Positions 25,774 through 34,137 of a stretch of DNA of 64,000 nt are shown here, one piece after another. The position numbers and the translations under genes are program-made. Origin of the DNA: Ferrovibrio sp964218355 (GTDB lineage Bacteria > Pseudomonadota > Alphaproteobacteria > Ferrovibrionales > Ferrovibrionaceae); the NCBI RefSeq assembly GCF_964218355.1, contig NZ_CAXPMC010000021.1, positions 62,001-126,000 of the forward strand. The letters are read 5' to 3'. Every line of letters starts with the position of its first letter. Within the stretch, counting starts at the first letter, position 1. The notes under the pieces are model-generated. The model saw only the letters and a list, made by a program, of their open reading frames with translations, was not told the DNA's origin and made no database searches.

Positions 25774-26925
25774 TTAGCCGGGTAGTCTCAGAACTGCTTT
25801 CGATAGGATGTTGCGCTGGATTTCGTTCGACCCGCCATAGATCGTGGTCGGCCGGGCCTTGTAGAAAGCCGCCAGAACGTCGACGGCGGCATTGCCGACC
25901 TGCAGCGGACCGAGGGTACCGCCATCGGGCCCTGCGGCTTCGATCATGAGTTCGGTGATCTTCTGGAACGTCTCGGTCACCCAAATCTTGAGCATCGAGA
26001 CATCCGGGCCCAGCGGTTCGCCCCTCTTCAGCTGATCGGCGAAGCGCGCGTAAAGCGCCGCGTGATCCTCGACGTCGAGCGCGACCTCCGCGAAGCGTTC
26101 GCAAAAGGCCGGATCGTCGAAGCGGCCGGCACCCCGCGCGTAGCTTTCAAGCTGGCCTAGCGCGTTTTGGGCCAGATTCGGTGCGCCGATGAACACTCGC
26201 TCGAAGCCGAGAAGGGACTTGGCCATGGTCCAGCCCTTGTTGAGTTCGCCAACAAGATTCTCGCACGGGGTGCGGGCATCGTCGAAGAATACCTCGCAGA
26301 ACTCAGTTTCGCCTGCCAGCGTGGCGATCGTTCGGACCTTGACCCCCGGCTGATCCATCGGCACGAGAATGAAACTGATCCCCTGCTGTTTCGTTGGGGC
26401 TTTCGGATCGGTGCGGGCCAGCATGAAAATATGCGTCGAGTCATGCGCCATCGTCGTCCAGATCTTCTGTCCGTTGATCACGAACTCCTCGCCGTCGATT
26501 ACGGCGTTCGTGCGTAGGTTCGCCAGATCGGATCCAGCGCCAGGCTCGGAATAACCCTGACACCAGATGTCCTCGCAGCTCAGGATGCGGGGCAGCCAGT
26601 GTGCTTTCTGGGCATCGGTGCCGAACCTGATGATGAGCGGCCCGACCATCTGCACGCCCATGTCGCGGCCACGCACGACTCCCCAACGCTGCTGTTCCTC
26701 GTAGAAAATGAGAAGCTTGGCCGCGTTCAGTCCCATCCCGCCATATTCCGAAGGCCAGGCCGGGGCGACCCAGCCCTTGGCATGGAGCTTGCGGTGCCAG
26801 TCCTCGATTTCGGCGAACTTCGGGCGATGGGAAAGATGGCGCAGTTTTTCGGGATACTCCGTTTCGAAGAACTGCCGCACCTTCCGACGGAAGTCCGCGT
26901 CGCTCATTTCATTGTAATCGATCAC
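25774..26925 (-). CDS. Acyl-CoA dehydrogenase, probable subunit of a heteromeric pair
   Basis: FAD-dependent dehydrogenase of 383 residues beginning at GTG 26925, preceded by AGAGGAGG; the start overlaps the upstream dehydrogenase stop as GTGA. Conserved segments are WPSEYGGMGLN, QGYSEPGAGSDLA, INGQKIWTTMAHD and the C-terminal TIYGGSNEIQRNILSK. The Gly before GSNEIQR replaces the MCAD-type catalytic Glu, as in the FadE29-like group. Adjacent, translationally coupled and unequal dehydrogenase genes are typical of heterotetrameric enzymes for side-chain or branched acyl-CoA oxidation. Electrons would go to the ETF encoded at 32.4-34.1 kb. Confidence 0.92.
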   Translation of the reverse strand: MIDYNEMSDADFRRKVRQFFETEYPEKLRHLSHRPKFAEIEDWHRKLHAKGWVAPAWPSEYGGMGLNAAKLLIFYEEQQRWGVVRGRDMGVQMVGPLIIRFGTDAQKAHWLPRILSCEDIWCQGYSEPGAGSDLANLRTNAVIDGEEFVINGQKIWTTMAHDSTHIFMLARTDPKAPTKQQGISFILVPMDQPGVKVRTIATLAGETEFCEVFFDDARTPCENLVGELNKGWTMAKSLLGFERVFIGAPNLAQNALGQLESYARGAGRFDDPAFCERFAEVALDVEDHAALYARFADQLKRGEPLGPDVSMLKIWVTETFQKITELMIEAAGPDGGTLGPLQVGNAAVDVLAAFYKARPTTIYGGSNEIQRNILSKAVLRLPG

Positions 26926-28043
26926 CTTGCGGCCTCCTCTGCGTTGCGGGCGCGCAGCCAGAGCCTCCGGTGATAGACGTCGTCGCCCAGCCAGGCCGAG
27001 AGCACGAGCGCCCTGTTCAGGTAAAGCCCGATATCCAATTCGTCGGTGTAGCCGATCGCGCCATGCAGCTGGATCGCCTCGCGCGTGATCTTCCTGGCGG
27101 TGGTGCAGGCGCGGGCCTTGGCGCGACTGGCCTGGCGTGCACGCAGGCGCGGAGCTTCTGCGGCGTCCATTAGGCCTAGAGCGTCGCGAACGCTCGCCTC
27201 GGCCAGCTGCTGCATGATATGCATGTCCACAGCGCGATGCTGAATGACCTGGAACGAACCGATCGGCTTGTCGAACTGCTCGCGCGTCTTGGTGTAGTCG
27301 AGGGTGATCTCCAATGCTTTTGCGCTCACTCCGACAAGCTCGGCAGCGGTCAGCGCCGTCGTGTCGCTGACTGCGGCTGCGAGAGCCGCATTGACAACCG
27401 GGCCTTTCGCGAGCAACTCGGCTGGTGCTTCCGACAGGTGTAGCTCGGCCATTATACTGCCGTCGGACTGTCGCCGCTTGTCGATGGAAACGCCTTTGCC
27501 GCAAGGTTCAATCAAAGCAAGAGCCGGTCCGCCATCGGCTTCCGCCACGACGAGAATGGCACTTGCAGCAGTCACCCCCGCGACCCAGGATTTTGTCCCG
27601 GTCAGAGCGCTGTTCTCGAACCGACATGATAGAGTGTTGGAGAGACCTTTGACGTCACGCTCCTGCCACGCTGTCGCCAGGACGGTCGTGCCGGCCAGCG
27701 TCTCGGCCAGAAGTGCATGCTCGGGGCAGAGCCGGCGTAAAAGCCCAATTGCGAGTCCGACCGAGGCGACGACAGGTTCGGGCGCGATCACCCGGCCGAC
27801 TTCTTCAGCGATGATCCCGGCAGCCGAAAGGCCCATGCCGAGGCCGCCGGCCTCTTCTGGCACCACGGCGCCGAACACGCCGGCCTTGGCCAGTTCCAGC
27901 ATCACAGGCGAATCCCAGGCGCCGTCTTTATCCCTGATCTTACGCGCCCGTGCCGCGCCGCCCGCGCGCTCAAGCAGCGTGCGGACGCTTTTGCGTAATA
28001 AGCGTAGATCGTCCTGGTCGTGGTGATGTGCAGCGTTGCTCAT
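26922..28043 (-). CDS. Acyl-CoA dehydrogenase, second subunit of the pair
   Basis: Protein of 373 residues with the acyl-CoA dehydrogenase fold but a divergent C-terminus: ITREAIQLHGAIGYTDELDI is followed by GLYLNRALVLSAWLGDD and no EIQR motif. Such shortened partners occur in FadE28/FadE29-type heterotetramers, where only one subunit is fully catalytic. The middle (VPEEAGGLGMGLSAAGIIAE) is normal. Its stop overlaps the GTG of the next gene, which favours equal expression of the two subunits. Belongs to the operon under operator 29003-29016. Confidence 0.9.
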   Translation of the reverse strand: MSNAAHHHDQDDLRLLRKSVRTLLERAGGAARARKIRDKDGAWDSPVMLELAKAGVFGAVVPEEAGGLGMGLSAAGIIAEEVGRVIAPEPVVASVGLAIGLLRRLCPEHALLAETLAGTTVLATAWQERDVKGLSNTLSCRFENSALTGTKSWVAGVTAASAILVVAEADGGPALALIEPCGKGVSIDKRRQSDGSIMAELHLSEAPAELLAKGPVVNAALAAAVSDTTALTAAELVGVSAKALEITLDYTKTREQFDKPIGSFQVIQHRAVDMHIMQQLAEASVRDALGLMDAAEAPRLRARQASRAKARACTTARKITREAIQLHGAIGYTDELDIGLYLNRALVLSAWLGDDVYHRRLWLRARNAEEAAR

Positions 28044-28099
28044 TTTTCCTCCGGGGGCGGCGCGTGATCATCACCGGATCGGTTTGAACGCCTGCAGCA

Positions 28100-28255
28100 T
28101 CATCGGACTCCCCAGCCGGTTGGGCTGACGTGACTGCCGATCGCATAAGCCTCGCCAGTATTCAGCCACTGCGGATTTACGATCCCGTCCTTGATCAGCG
28201 GCTCTGCACGAAACCTGTAGATCTGACCTGGTTGGAAGCCTCCAAGGAACTTCAT
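28100..28255 (-). CDS. Small protein (51 aa) coupled to the transglutaminase-like gene
   Basis: A short frame begins at ATG 28255 and overlaps the stop of the upstream gene as ATGA. It reads MKFLGGFQPGQIYRFRAEPL, continues IKDGIVNPQWLNTGEAYAIG and ends SHVSPTGWGVR at a TGA (28100-28102). It has no membrane segment and no recognised domain. The coupling and the balanced amino-acid content make a real gene plausible, but the length is near the limit of what can be trusted. If real, it may act with the transglutaminase-like protein. Confidence 0.5.
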   Translation of the reverse strand: MKFLGGFQPGQIYRFRAEPLIKDGIVNPQWLNTGEAYAIGSHVSPTGWGVR

Positions 28256-28974
28256 GGCACCTTGCCTGCTGCCGCAAACCCGGCGTCCACCCCTTCGGCG
28301 CTGTGCGAGATGCGCTCGCGATTGAATTGTTCGAGCCTGGGATAGGTGTCCTTGAACACCCGCAGGAATTCTTCCATAGGTGCATCGACGTAGAGCCCCC
28401 GATCATTCACATATTCCATGTGCCGCTGATCCCTGATGTCGAATTCGTGAAACAGCGCGTCTCTCTTGCCATCGAAGATGAGCGGCTTGACCCCGAACCG
28501 CTCGCACAACTCCATATTGAACGCGGGTGTGATCTTATATGTTTTGCCGTTGAGCCAGAGCTGCACATAACCGTGATAGACGAAGAGGTCAGTGCCCATC
28601 AGTTCCTGCAGCTTGGGCGTATTCAGATGGTTGCGCACATCGGCGAATCCCAGCGCTGCGGGAATGTCGACCGCACGTAGGCAAGCCGCCAACAGGATCG
28701 CCTTGGGCACACAGAAGGTGGCCTCTGCTCCGGCGATGGTGCTCGCGCGGTAAGCATCGACCGTCAAGGCGAAGGTGTAGGGGTCATAGCGGATGCCGTC
28801 TCGCACCGCCTCGAACAGGCGGACCGCCTTGTCGGTCCGCGATGCACCGTCGGGCAAATGGCGCAGCGCCCGTGCGACGAACTGCTGGACCTCGGGGCTA
28901 TCGCTGTTCACGAAGTACGTGGGCACGACGTATTTCGCGGCCTCATCCGGAGGCATCTCTTGGGAGATCGTCAT
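28252..28974 (-). CDS. Transglutaminase-like (papain-fold) protein
   Basis: Protein of 240 residues. The Cys region is AEATFCVPKAILLAACLRAV and the His region is LFVYHGYVQLWLNGKTYKI, spaced as in the transglutaminase/protease core. The third residue, normally Asp, falls in a TPAFN segment, so catalysis by the standard triad is uncertain. No signal peptide, so cytoplasmic. It is the first gene of the catabolic operon: the ATG at 28974 has AGGTGG upstream and operator 29003-29016 lies 28 bases before it. A papain-fold protein leading a beta-oxidation operon is unusual; an amide or thioester hydrolase role is possible. Confidence 0.85.
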   Translation of the reverse strand: MTISQEMPPDEAAKYVVPTYFVNSDSPEVQQFVARALRHLPDGASRTDKAVRLFEAVRDGIRYDPYTFALTVDAYRASTIAGAEATFCVPKAILLAACLRAVDIPAALGFADVRNHLNTPKLQELMGTDLFVYHGYVQLWLNGKTYKITPAFNMELCERFGVKPLIFDGKRDALFHEFDIRDQRHMEYVNDRGLYVDAPMEEFLRVFKDTYPRLEQFNRERISHSAEGVDAGFAAAGKVP

Positions 28975-29002
28975 CTATCCACCTACTGGGAGAGAAGTAA
29001 TT

Positions 29003-29016
29003 CTAACAAATGTTAG
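29003..29016. promoter_or_regulatory. TetR-type operator, site 1
   Basis: CTAACAAATGTTAG, a perfect 6+2+6 palindrome 28 bases upstream of the transglutaminase-like gene. It matches the palindrome in front of the TetR gene (58250-58263). Confidence 0.75.
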
Positions 29017-29691
29017 GTTAACCGGCTACGCTGCCATCGTCAATATCGGCGTTCGTGTCTGGCGTCGGATCCCGGATACGTGTTATCGCGGGCGAAACGG
29101 ACGCGGCAACATCGCAGGAGAGCACGGGAAAGCCGGCGCGACCGGCATTTTCAGGGCGTGCAGGCCGCCATTCCACCGTTCGCGTCTTGACCGCGGTGCA
29201 GCAGTAATCGACCTCGGCGCGAAGCCGCGGCGCCCAACGCGCGGCCGGTGCACCGCGAACAGACTGCCAAACTTCAGTGATGACCGGCCGATTCGTCGCG
29301 AAGCTCCGCCCTGAGTCCCGGTCATTACTGAAGGCCGGCCAGAACTTCTCTCCCGATCGGGAAGAGCGATCTTGCGACACTCGGTCGGGGAATAGAGCCG
29401 GCAACGCGGCAGTCCGCCTGTACTGATCGTGCCATTGCCAATCGGCTCTCCGCCGACAAGGCCATCGGTAGGAGCCCAGCAGGGGAGAACAAAGCCACTC
29501 TTGGCCATGGCGATGTCGCGATGGTGCTCAGCACGTACGGTCGTGCTTGCGCAGGTTTAGCAGGCGGAGCTTAGCTCTCTTGACGACTTCCCCCAAGCCT
29601 CGGCCAGAATCAGGGTTTGCAAGTGCAAGGCAGAAGCGTGCTGAATTCACTACGAAGATGCCGCCGAGCGACTGAGCCACGGTTGCTGGTT
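29017..29691. other. Non-coding stretch with a long inverted repeat
   Basis: No convincing gene in 675 bases; frames on both strands lack family features. An inverted repeat with 16-base arms and one mismatch lies at 29272-29287 (CTTCAGTGATGACCGG) and 29318-29333, spacer 30 bases. A 12-base palindrome TCCCGATCGGGA is at 29351-29362. It contains the promoter region of the operon at 28974 on its left edge and the 3' end of the MaoC operon on its right. The repeat may be a terminator or the relic of a small mobile sequence. Confidence 0.45.
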
Positions 29692-30549
29692 TCAGGCGAA
29701 GCGGGCCGCGCCGTTGTTCAGCACAACCACCTGACGCGCGGGGATCGAGGCCCTGAAGCGGGCTTCGTCGCCTTCCCGCCAGATATCGAACCGCACTGTT
29801 TCACCCGGATAAACCGGGGCGGAAAAGCGCACGTCCAGCCCGGCCAGCCGGCCGGCCTCATAATCGCATATCGTTTTGAGAATTGCGCGGGCCGCCAGCC
29901 CGTAGGTGGCGAGGCCATGCAGGATCGGGCGTTCGAATCCCGCCGCACGGGCGACCTTGGGGTCAGCGTGCAGCGGGTTGTAATCGCCCAATAGGCGATA
30001 GATCAACGCTTGCCGCGGCAGCGTCGCAAGTTCGCAAACATGATCTGGCGCACGCTCGGGAATGGACGCAGGCGCCGGTCCAGGCTTGTTTTCTCCGCCA
30101 AACCCCCCGTCGCCGCGGCAGAACGTCGACATCGAGACCTTGGCTAGCGTCTCGCCGCTGGCCGTGTCGATGATGTCGCGGCACAGATAGATCACCGCTC
30201 CGCGGCCTTCGCCCTTATCGGAGATCTGATCGATTCTGGTGCGTCCGGTCAGTTCACCATCGACCGGCAATGGCTTATAGACTTCCAGCCACTGCTCGCC
30301 ATGCAGGACCTTCTTCCAATCGATGCCTGTGCGTGGGTCGCGCAGCCAGAAACCGGGATAGCCAAGTGTCACGGCCATCGACGGAACGGCCATCAGCCCG
30401 TCTTCGTAGACATAGGCGAGTTCCTTTTCGTCCAGGGGATCCTCGCCAAAGCCCAGAGCGAGCGCATATAGCATGGTATCGCGCTTGGTAAGGGTCTGCC
30501 TGACGTCTTCGAATTTCCAGTTCGCGAGAGCCTCATAATTGAGCGGCAT
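29692..30549 (-). CDS. Double-hotdog MaoC-like enoyl-CoA hydratase 2
   Basis: Protein of 285 residues with two hotdog folds. The C-terminal one carries the hydratase-2 motif YRLLGDYNPLHADPKVARAA followed by GFERPILHGLATYG, with the catalytic Asp and His in place. These enzymes hydrate 2-enoyl-CoA to (R)-3-hydroxyacyl-CoA and several act on bulky steroid or bile-acid CoA esters. It is the third gene of an operon with the thiolase-like and DUF35 genes. The start ATG at 30549 follows the thiolase-like stop by 21 bases. Confidence 0.92.
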   Translation of the reverse strand: MPLNYEALANWKFEDVRQTLTKRDTMLYALALGFGEDPLDEKELAYVYEDGLMAVPSMAVTLGYPGFWLRDPRTGIDWKKVLHGEQWLEVYKPLPVDGELTGRTRIDQISDKGEGRGAVIYLCRDIIDTASGETLAKVSMSTFCRGDGGFGGENKPGPAPASIPERAPDHVCELATLPRQALIYRLLGDYNPLHADPKVARAAGFERPILHGLATYGLAARAILKTICDYEAGRLAGLDVRFSAPVYPGETVRFDIWREGDEARFRASIPARQVVVLNNGAARFA

Positions 30550-30570
30550 CGCCTTGCCTTCCCTGTCGTT

Positions 30571-31722
30571 TCATAACGTGTTCTCCGAGCCCAGAATCGC
30601 GGTGATCTGGCTCGATAGCGTGCCGCCGTTGCCATGGGCGAGCGCCAGATCGACATTTGCGATCTGAAGCCCCGGCGCATCGCCCCGGATCTGGCGGGCG
30701 GCCTCGATAACCGTGAAGATGCCGTACATGCCCGGATGGACGCAGGACAGTCCACCGCCATTGGTGTTGACCGGCAAGTCACCCCCTGGCGCGATCCGCC
30801 CGCCCTCCGCGAATGCCCCGCCCTCGCCCTTCTTGCAAAAACCCAGGTCCTCCAGAAAAAGGATCGTATTAATGGTGAAAGCATCGTAAAGCTCGACCAC
30901 GTCGATGTCGGACGGAGATACCCCTGCTGCGGCGAAGGCGCGCGCACCCGATTCCCTGGCCGCGGTGACGGTGAAATCCGGCATCTGGGAAATCTGTCGA
31001 TGCGTACTCTCGGCGCCGCAACCCAGGACGTAAACGGGCGGTTTGGGGAAATCCCGCGCCCGCTCGGACCGCACCATCACGAGCGCCCCGCCACCATCGG
31101 TGACGAGGCAGCAATCGCACACAGTCAGTGGATCGCTAACCATGCGGGAGGCGAGCACATCCTCACGTGTCAGATCGCCGCGCGCGAAAGCCTCGGGATT
31201 GTGCTGCGCCCAGGCCCGCGCGGCGACCGCCACGTCGGCGAGCTGCTGGCGCGTGGTCCCGAATTCGTGCATGTGCCGCGCCGCCGCAAGAGCATAGGCG
31301 GAGATCGGATAGCGCGGCTGATACACCTGTTCATAAGGCGGCGGTCGCGAAGCCGTAACGAGCTTGCCCGACCCACTGCGCTGGTTCGAGCCGTAGACGA
31401 TCAGCGCCACATCGCACAGCCTCGCCTCGAGCGCCATCGTCGCTGCGGCAACGTAGTTGACGAAGGAAGAGCCGCCGGTCATCGTGCCCTCGACGAAACG
31501 CGGGCGGATGCCAAGATATTCCGCCGCCATCAGCGCCGGCATGCTATCTTCCATCATCGTGCAGAAGAGCCCGTCCACATCGGACAGTTTCAGCTCCGCG
31601 TCCGCCAGTGCCGCCAGGCCCGCCTGTGCCATGATGTCGTAGGCAGTCAGTCCAGGCGCCTCGCCGAAGCCGGCGTGTCCGGTGCCAACGATCGCCGATT
31701 TGCCGCGCAGCCGGTTCTCCAT
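30571..31722 (-). CDS. Thiolase-like protein lacking the nucleophilic Cys (possible aldolase)
   Basis: Thiolase-fold protein of 383 residues. At the site of the usual nucleophilic Cys it has FVEGTMTGGSSFVNYVAA, with Ser instead. The C-terminal box is GGLSCVHPGMYGIFTVIEAA, with Tyr after HPGM. These features recall the Ltp2-type retro-aldolases of steroid side-chain degradation rather than true thiolases. Such proteins need a DUF35 partner, which is encoded directly upstream (31727-32098, four-base gap). The likely role is C-C cleavage of a beta-hydroxyacyl-CoA. That is inferred from family and context; a lyase/ligase or structural role remains possible. Confidence 0.85.
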   Translation of the reverse strand: MENRLRGKSAIVGTGHAGFGEAPGLTAYDIMAQAGLAALADAELKLSDVDGLFCTMMEDSMPALMAAEYLGIRPRFVEGTMTGGSSFVNYVAAATMALEARLCDVALIVYGSNQRSGSGKLVTASRPPPYEQVYQPRYPISAYALAAARHMHEFGTTRQQLADVAVAARAWAQHNPEAFARGDLTREDVLASRMVSDPLTVCDCCLVTDGGGALVMVRSERARDFPKPPVYVLGCGAESTHRQISQMPDFTVTAARESGARAFAAAGVSPSDIDVVELYDAFTINTILFLEDLGFCKKGEGGAFAEGGRIAPGGDLPVNTNGGGLSCVHPGMYGIFTVIEAARQIRGDAPGLQIANVDLALAHGNGGTLSSQITAILGSENTL

Positions 31723-31726
31723 ATCT

Positions 31727-32098
31727 TTAACTCCCTTCCGGCCTGCACAGCACGGCGGGTGTGCCGTCGATCTCTCCCGCGTAGGCGATCACCGGCATGG
31801 CGATTTCCACGTCAGGAGGCGGAACGCCCTCAACGCGGCTCATCATCCGAACCCCTTCCTCCAGTTCGACAATGCAGACGTTGTAATCGCCACCCTGATT
31901 GGTCGAGCGCCGGACCACGGTTGTGGTATGGATCTCGCCCTTGCCGGAAGCCTCGCGCCACGTGAACAAGGTTCCGTAACAATGCGGGCAGACTACGCGC
32001 GGGAAAAAGTGGAAGCGCCTGCAAGCGTCGCACTTAGGAAGAACGATTCGCCCTTCTGACAGACCCTTTCGAAACGCTAGATCCGGGCCTTCATGCAT
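31727..32098 (-). CDS. DUF35 OB-fold zinc-ribbon protein
   Basis: Protein of 123 residues. The rubredoxin-like zinc ribbon has paired CDAC and CPHC motifs (about residues 23-42), followed by an OB-fold with GKGEIHTTTVVRRSTNQGGD and a C-terminal PVIAYAGEIDGTPAV. DUF35 proteins pair with thiolase-like enzymes as acyl-CoA-binding partners, as in Ltp2-ChsH2. It is the first gene of the operon under operator 32139-32152, with its ATG at 32098 and the thiolase-like gene four bases behind. Confidence 0.93.
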   Translation of the reverse strand: MHEGPDLAFRKGLSEGRIVLPKCDACRRFHFFPRVVCPHCYGTLFTWREASGKGEIHTTTVVRRSTNQGGDYNVCIVELEEGVRMMSRVEGVPPPDVEIAMPVIAYAGEIDGTPAVLCRPEGS

Positions 32099-32138
32099 CC
32101 TGAACTACCTCGCCTCGCTTCGGCACCCGGCGATATTT

Positions 32139-32152
32139 CTAACAGATGTTCG
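32139..32152. promoter_or_regulatory. TetR-type operator, site 2
   Basis: CTAACAGATGTTCG, the shared palindrome with one mismatched base, 40 bases upstream of the DUF35 gene. The rest of the 32099-32409 gap shows no gene; it holds this promoter and the 3' end of the etfA transcript. Confidence 0.65.
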
Positions 32153-32409
32153 ATTTTCAGCAAGCCCGAATTCGAGCGTCGAGGAGAATACGACTGCGGC
32201 AAAAAGGGTCTACTGCGAGACTGCTTGGCTGGAACCGGCGGTCACCGTGCCATTTTGCGCGTCGGCCGTCCAAACGGGGAGGCCCGGGTTATCAAGATGG
32301 AGCACAATGAATTTGCTCGCCGCACCGATAAGCTCCGGGAGCGATCACGCGCCGTTAGCTGCTGCTGGCGGTTCTTCGCAAGGCTTTAGAACGATACCGA
32401 AACTGCGCC

Positions 32410-33339
32410 TCAGAGCTTCTCAATCAGCTCGGGCACGGCCTTGAACAGATCGGCTACGAGGCCGTAATCCGCGATCTGGAAGATCGGGGCGTCCGGATCC
32501 TTGTTGATCGCGACAATGATCTTGGAATCCTTCATACCTGCAAGGTGCTGGATCGCCCCGGAGATGCCCACGGCAAGGTAGAGTTCGGGCGCTACGACTT
32601 TGCCTGTCTGGCCGACCTGCCAGTCGTTCGGCGCAAAGCCAGCGTCGACTGCGGCCCGAGAGGCGCCCACTGCCGCGCCGAGCTTGTCGGCCAAGTTTAC
32701 GACCAACGCGAAATCTTCTTCCGAGCCGACACCGCGCCCGCCAGAGACGACGATGCCCGCCGAGGTCAGTTCGGGGCGGTTGCTTTCGGCCACCATGTCC
32801 TCAACCCATTCCGATAGGCCCGGATCGCCAGCAATTTCTACCGCCTCCACTTTAGCCGAACCACCCATGGCCGCAGCCTTAAAAGCCGAGGTTCGAAGGG
32901 TTACGATCTTCTTGGCGTCTTTTGATCTCACCGTCTGGATAGCATTACCAGCATAGATCGGGCGCTCGAACGTATCCGTATCGATAATGCCCGAGACGTC
33001 GGATATCACCATCACGTCAAGTAGCGCGGCCACCCGAGGCATCACGTTCTTGGCCTCTGAAGTGGCCGGAGCCATGATATGCGAATAGCCAGCAGCAAGG
33101 CTAGCGATCAAAGCCGCAGTCGGTTCGGCAAGGCGATGGCTCAGCGCCGGGTGCTCGGCCACCAGAACCTTCGCCACGCCCTCAATGTTCGCGGCGGTCG
33201 CACCGGCAGTCGCAGCCGAAGCCCCGGCGCAGAGCACGGTGACCTCGCCGAGCGCCTTGGCGGCATTCACCGCCTTGGCGGTGGGATCCAGTACCAGTTC
33301 GCCGTCATTCATTTCGCCCAGCAGAAGAACAGACATCAC
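32410..33339 (-). CDS. etfA: Electron transfer flavoprotein alpha subunit
   Basis: ETF alpha of 309 residues. The C-terminal FAD domain is conserved: SGGRGVGSEEDFALV, then NDWQVGQTGKVVAPELYLAV and GISGAIQHLAGMKDS, ending in INKDPDAPIFQIADYGLVAD. It accepts electrons from acyl-CoA dehydrogenases and passes them to ETF-ubiquinone oxidoreductase. The start at 33339 overlaps the etfB stop by four bases. A copy inside the cluster suggests a dedicated electron path for the dehydrogenases encoded here. Confidence 0.96.
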   Translation of the reverse strand: MMSVLLLGEMNDGELVLDPTAKAVNAAKALGEVTVLCAGASAATAGATAANIEGVAKVLVAEHPALSHRLAEPTAALIASLAAGYSHIMAPATSEAKNVMPRVAALLDVMVISDVSGIIDTDTFERPIYAGNAIQTVRSKDAKKIVTLRTSAFKAAAMGGSAKVEAVEIAGDPGLSEWVEDMVAESNRPELTSAGIVVSGGRGVGSEEDFALVVNLADKLGAAVGASRAAVDAGFAPNDWQVGQTGKVVAPELYLAVGISGAIQHLAGMKDSKIIVAINKDPDAPIFQIADYGLVADLFKAVPELIEKL

Positions 33340-34094
33340 ACCGCCCCCCTCTCTTTGAGTTTCGCAACGAGCGTATCGACATCGGGCACGACTTCTCCGG
33401 CCCGCCGAGCTTCCGGTTCGGCCGTCTTCACCAGTTCAAGCCGAGGGCTAACATCGATGCCGTAGTCCGCTGCTGTTTTCTGGTCGAGCGGCTTCTTCTT
33501 GGCCTTCATGATGTTCGGCAGCGAAGCGTAGCGGGGTTCATTGAGGCGCAGATCGACAGTCACGATCGCCGGAAGTTTGACCTTGATTGTCTGCAGCCCG
33601 CTGTCGATCTCGCGGGTGACGACCGCATGGTCGCCTTTTATCTCCAGCTTGGAGGCGAACGTCGCCTGGCTCCAGCCCAGCAGCGCCGAAAGCATCTGCC
33701 CAGTAGCATTCATATCGTTGTCAATCGCCTGCTTTCCGGCGAGCACCAGGTTGGGCTCCTCCTCCTCGATCACCGCTTTCAGAATCTTCGCGACCGCCAG
33801 AGGCTCGATGTCCTGATGCACATCTGCGGTCGCCACAATCAATATTGCCCGGTCCGCCCCCATGGCCAGGGCGGTCTGCAGCGTTTCCTGCGCCTGCTTA
33901 ACTCCGATCGAAACGGCTACGACTTCGTCCGCCGCACCCGCTTCCTTCAGGCGAATCGCCTGCTCAACCGCAATTTCGTCGAAAGGGTTCATCGACATCT
34001 TCACATTCGAGAGATCGACACCGCTGCCGTCCGCCTTCACGCGAACCTTCACGTTATAGTCGACCACGCGTTTGACGGGCACGAGCACCTTCAC
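33336..34094 (-). CDS. etfB: Electron transfer flavoprotein beta subunit
   Basis: ETF beta of 252 residues beginning MKVLVPVKRVVDYNVKVRVK, with the AMP-binding and recognition-loop segments AGKQAIDNDMNATGQMLSAL and LPAIVTVDLRLNEPRYASLP followed by NIMKAKKKPL. Normal length. Overlaps etfA by four bases, so the two subunits are translationally coupled. A 43-base gap separates it from the crotonase genes upstream, consistent with the same long operon. Confidence 0.96.
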   Translation of the reverse strand: MKVLVPVKRVVDYNVKVRVKADGSGVDLSNVKMSMNPFDEIAVEQAIRLKEAGAADEVVAVSIGVKQAQETLQTALAMGADRAILIVATADVHQDIEPLAVAKILKAVIEEEEPNLVLAGKQAIDNDMNATGQMLSALLGWSQATFASKLEIKGDHAVVTREIDSGLQTIKVKLPAIVTVDLRLNEPRYASLPNIMKAKKKPLDQKTAADYGIDVSPRLELVKTAEPEARRAGEVVPDVDTLVAKLKERGAV

Positions 34095-34137
34095 AGGCGT
34101 TTCTCCTATCGCTGTTTGGCGGGTTGTTTTGCCGGAT

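Noticed and set aside
29018..29404. Minus-strand frame of 128 codons in the gap after operator site 1
   Set aside because: No ribosome binding site or domain, and it is crossed by a long inverted repeat.
30634..31965. Plus-strand frame of 443 codons opposite the thiolase-like gene
   Set aside because: Antisense shadow; the minus strand carries a complete thiolase-fold protein in an ordered operon.
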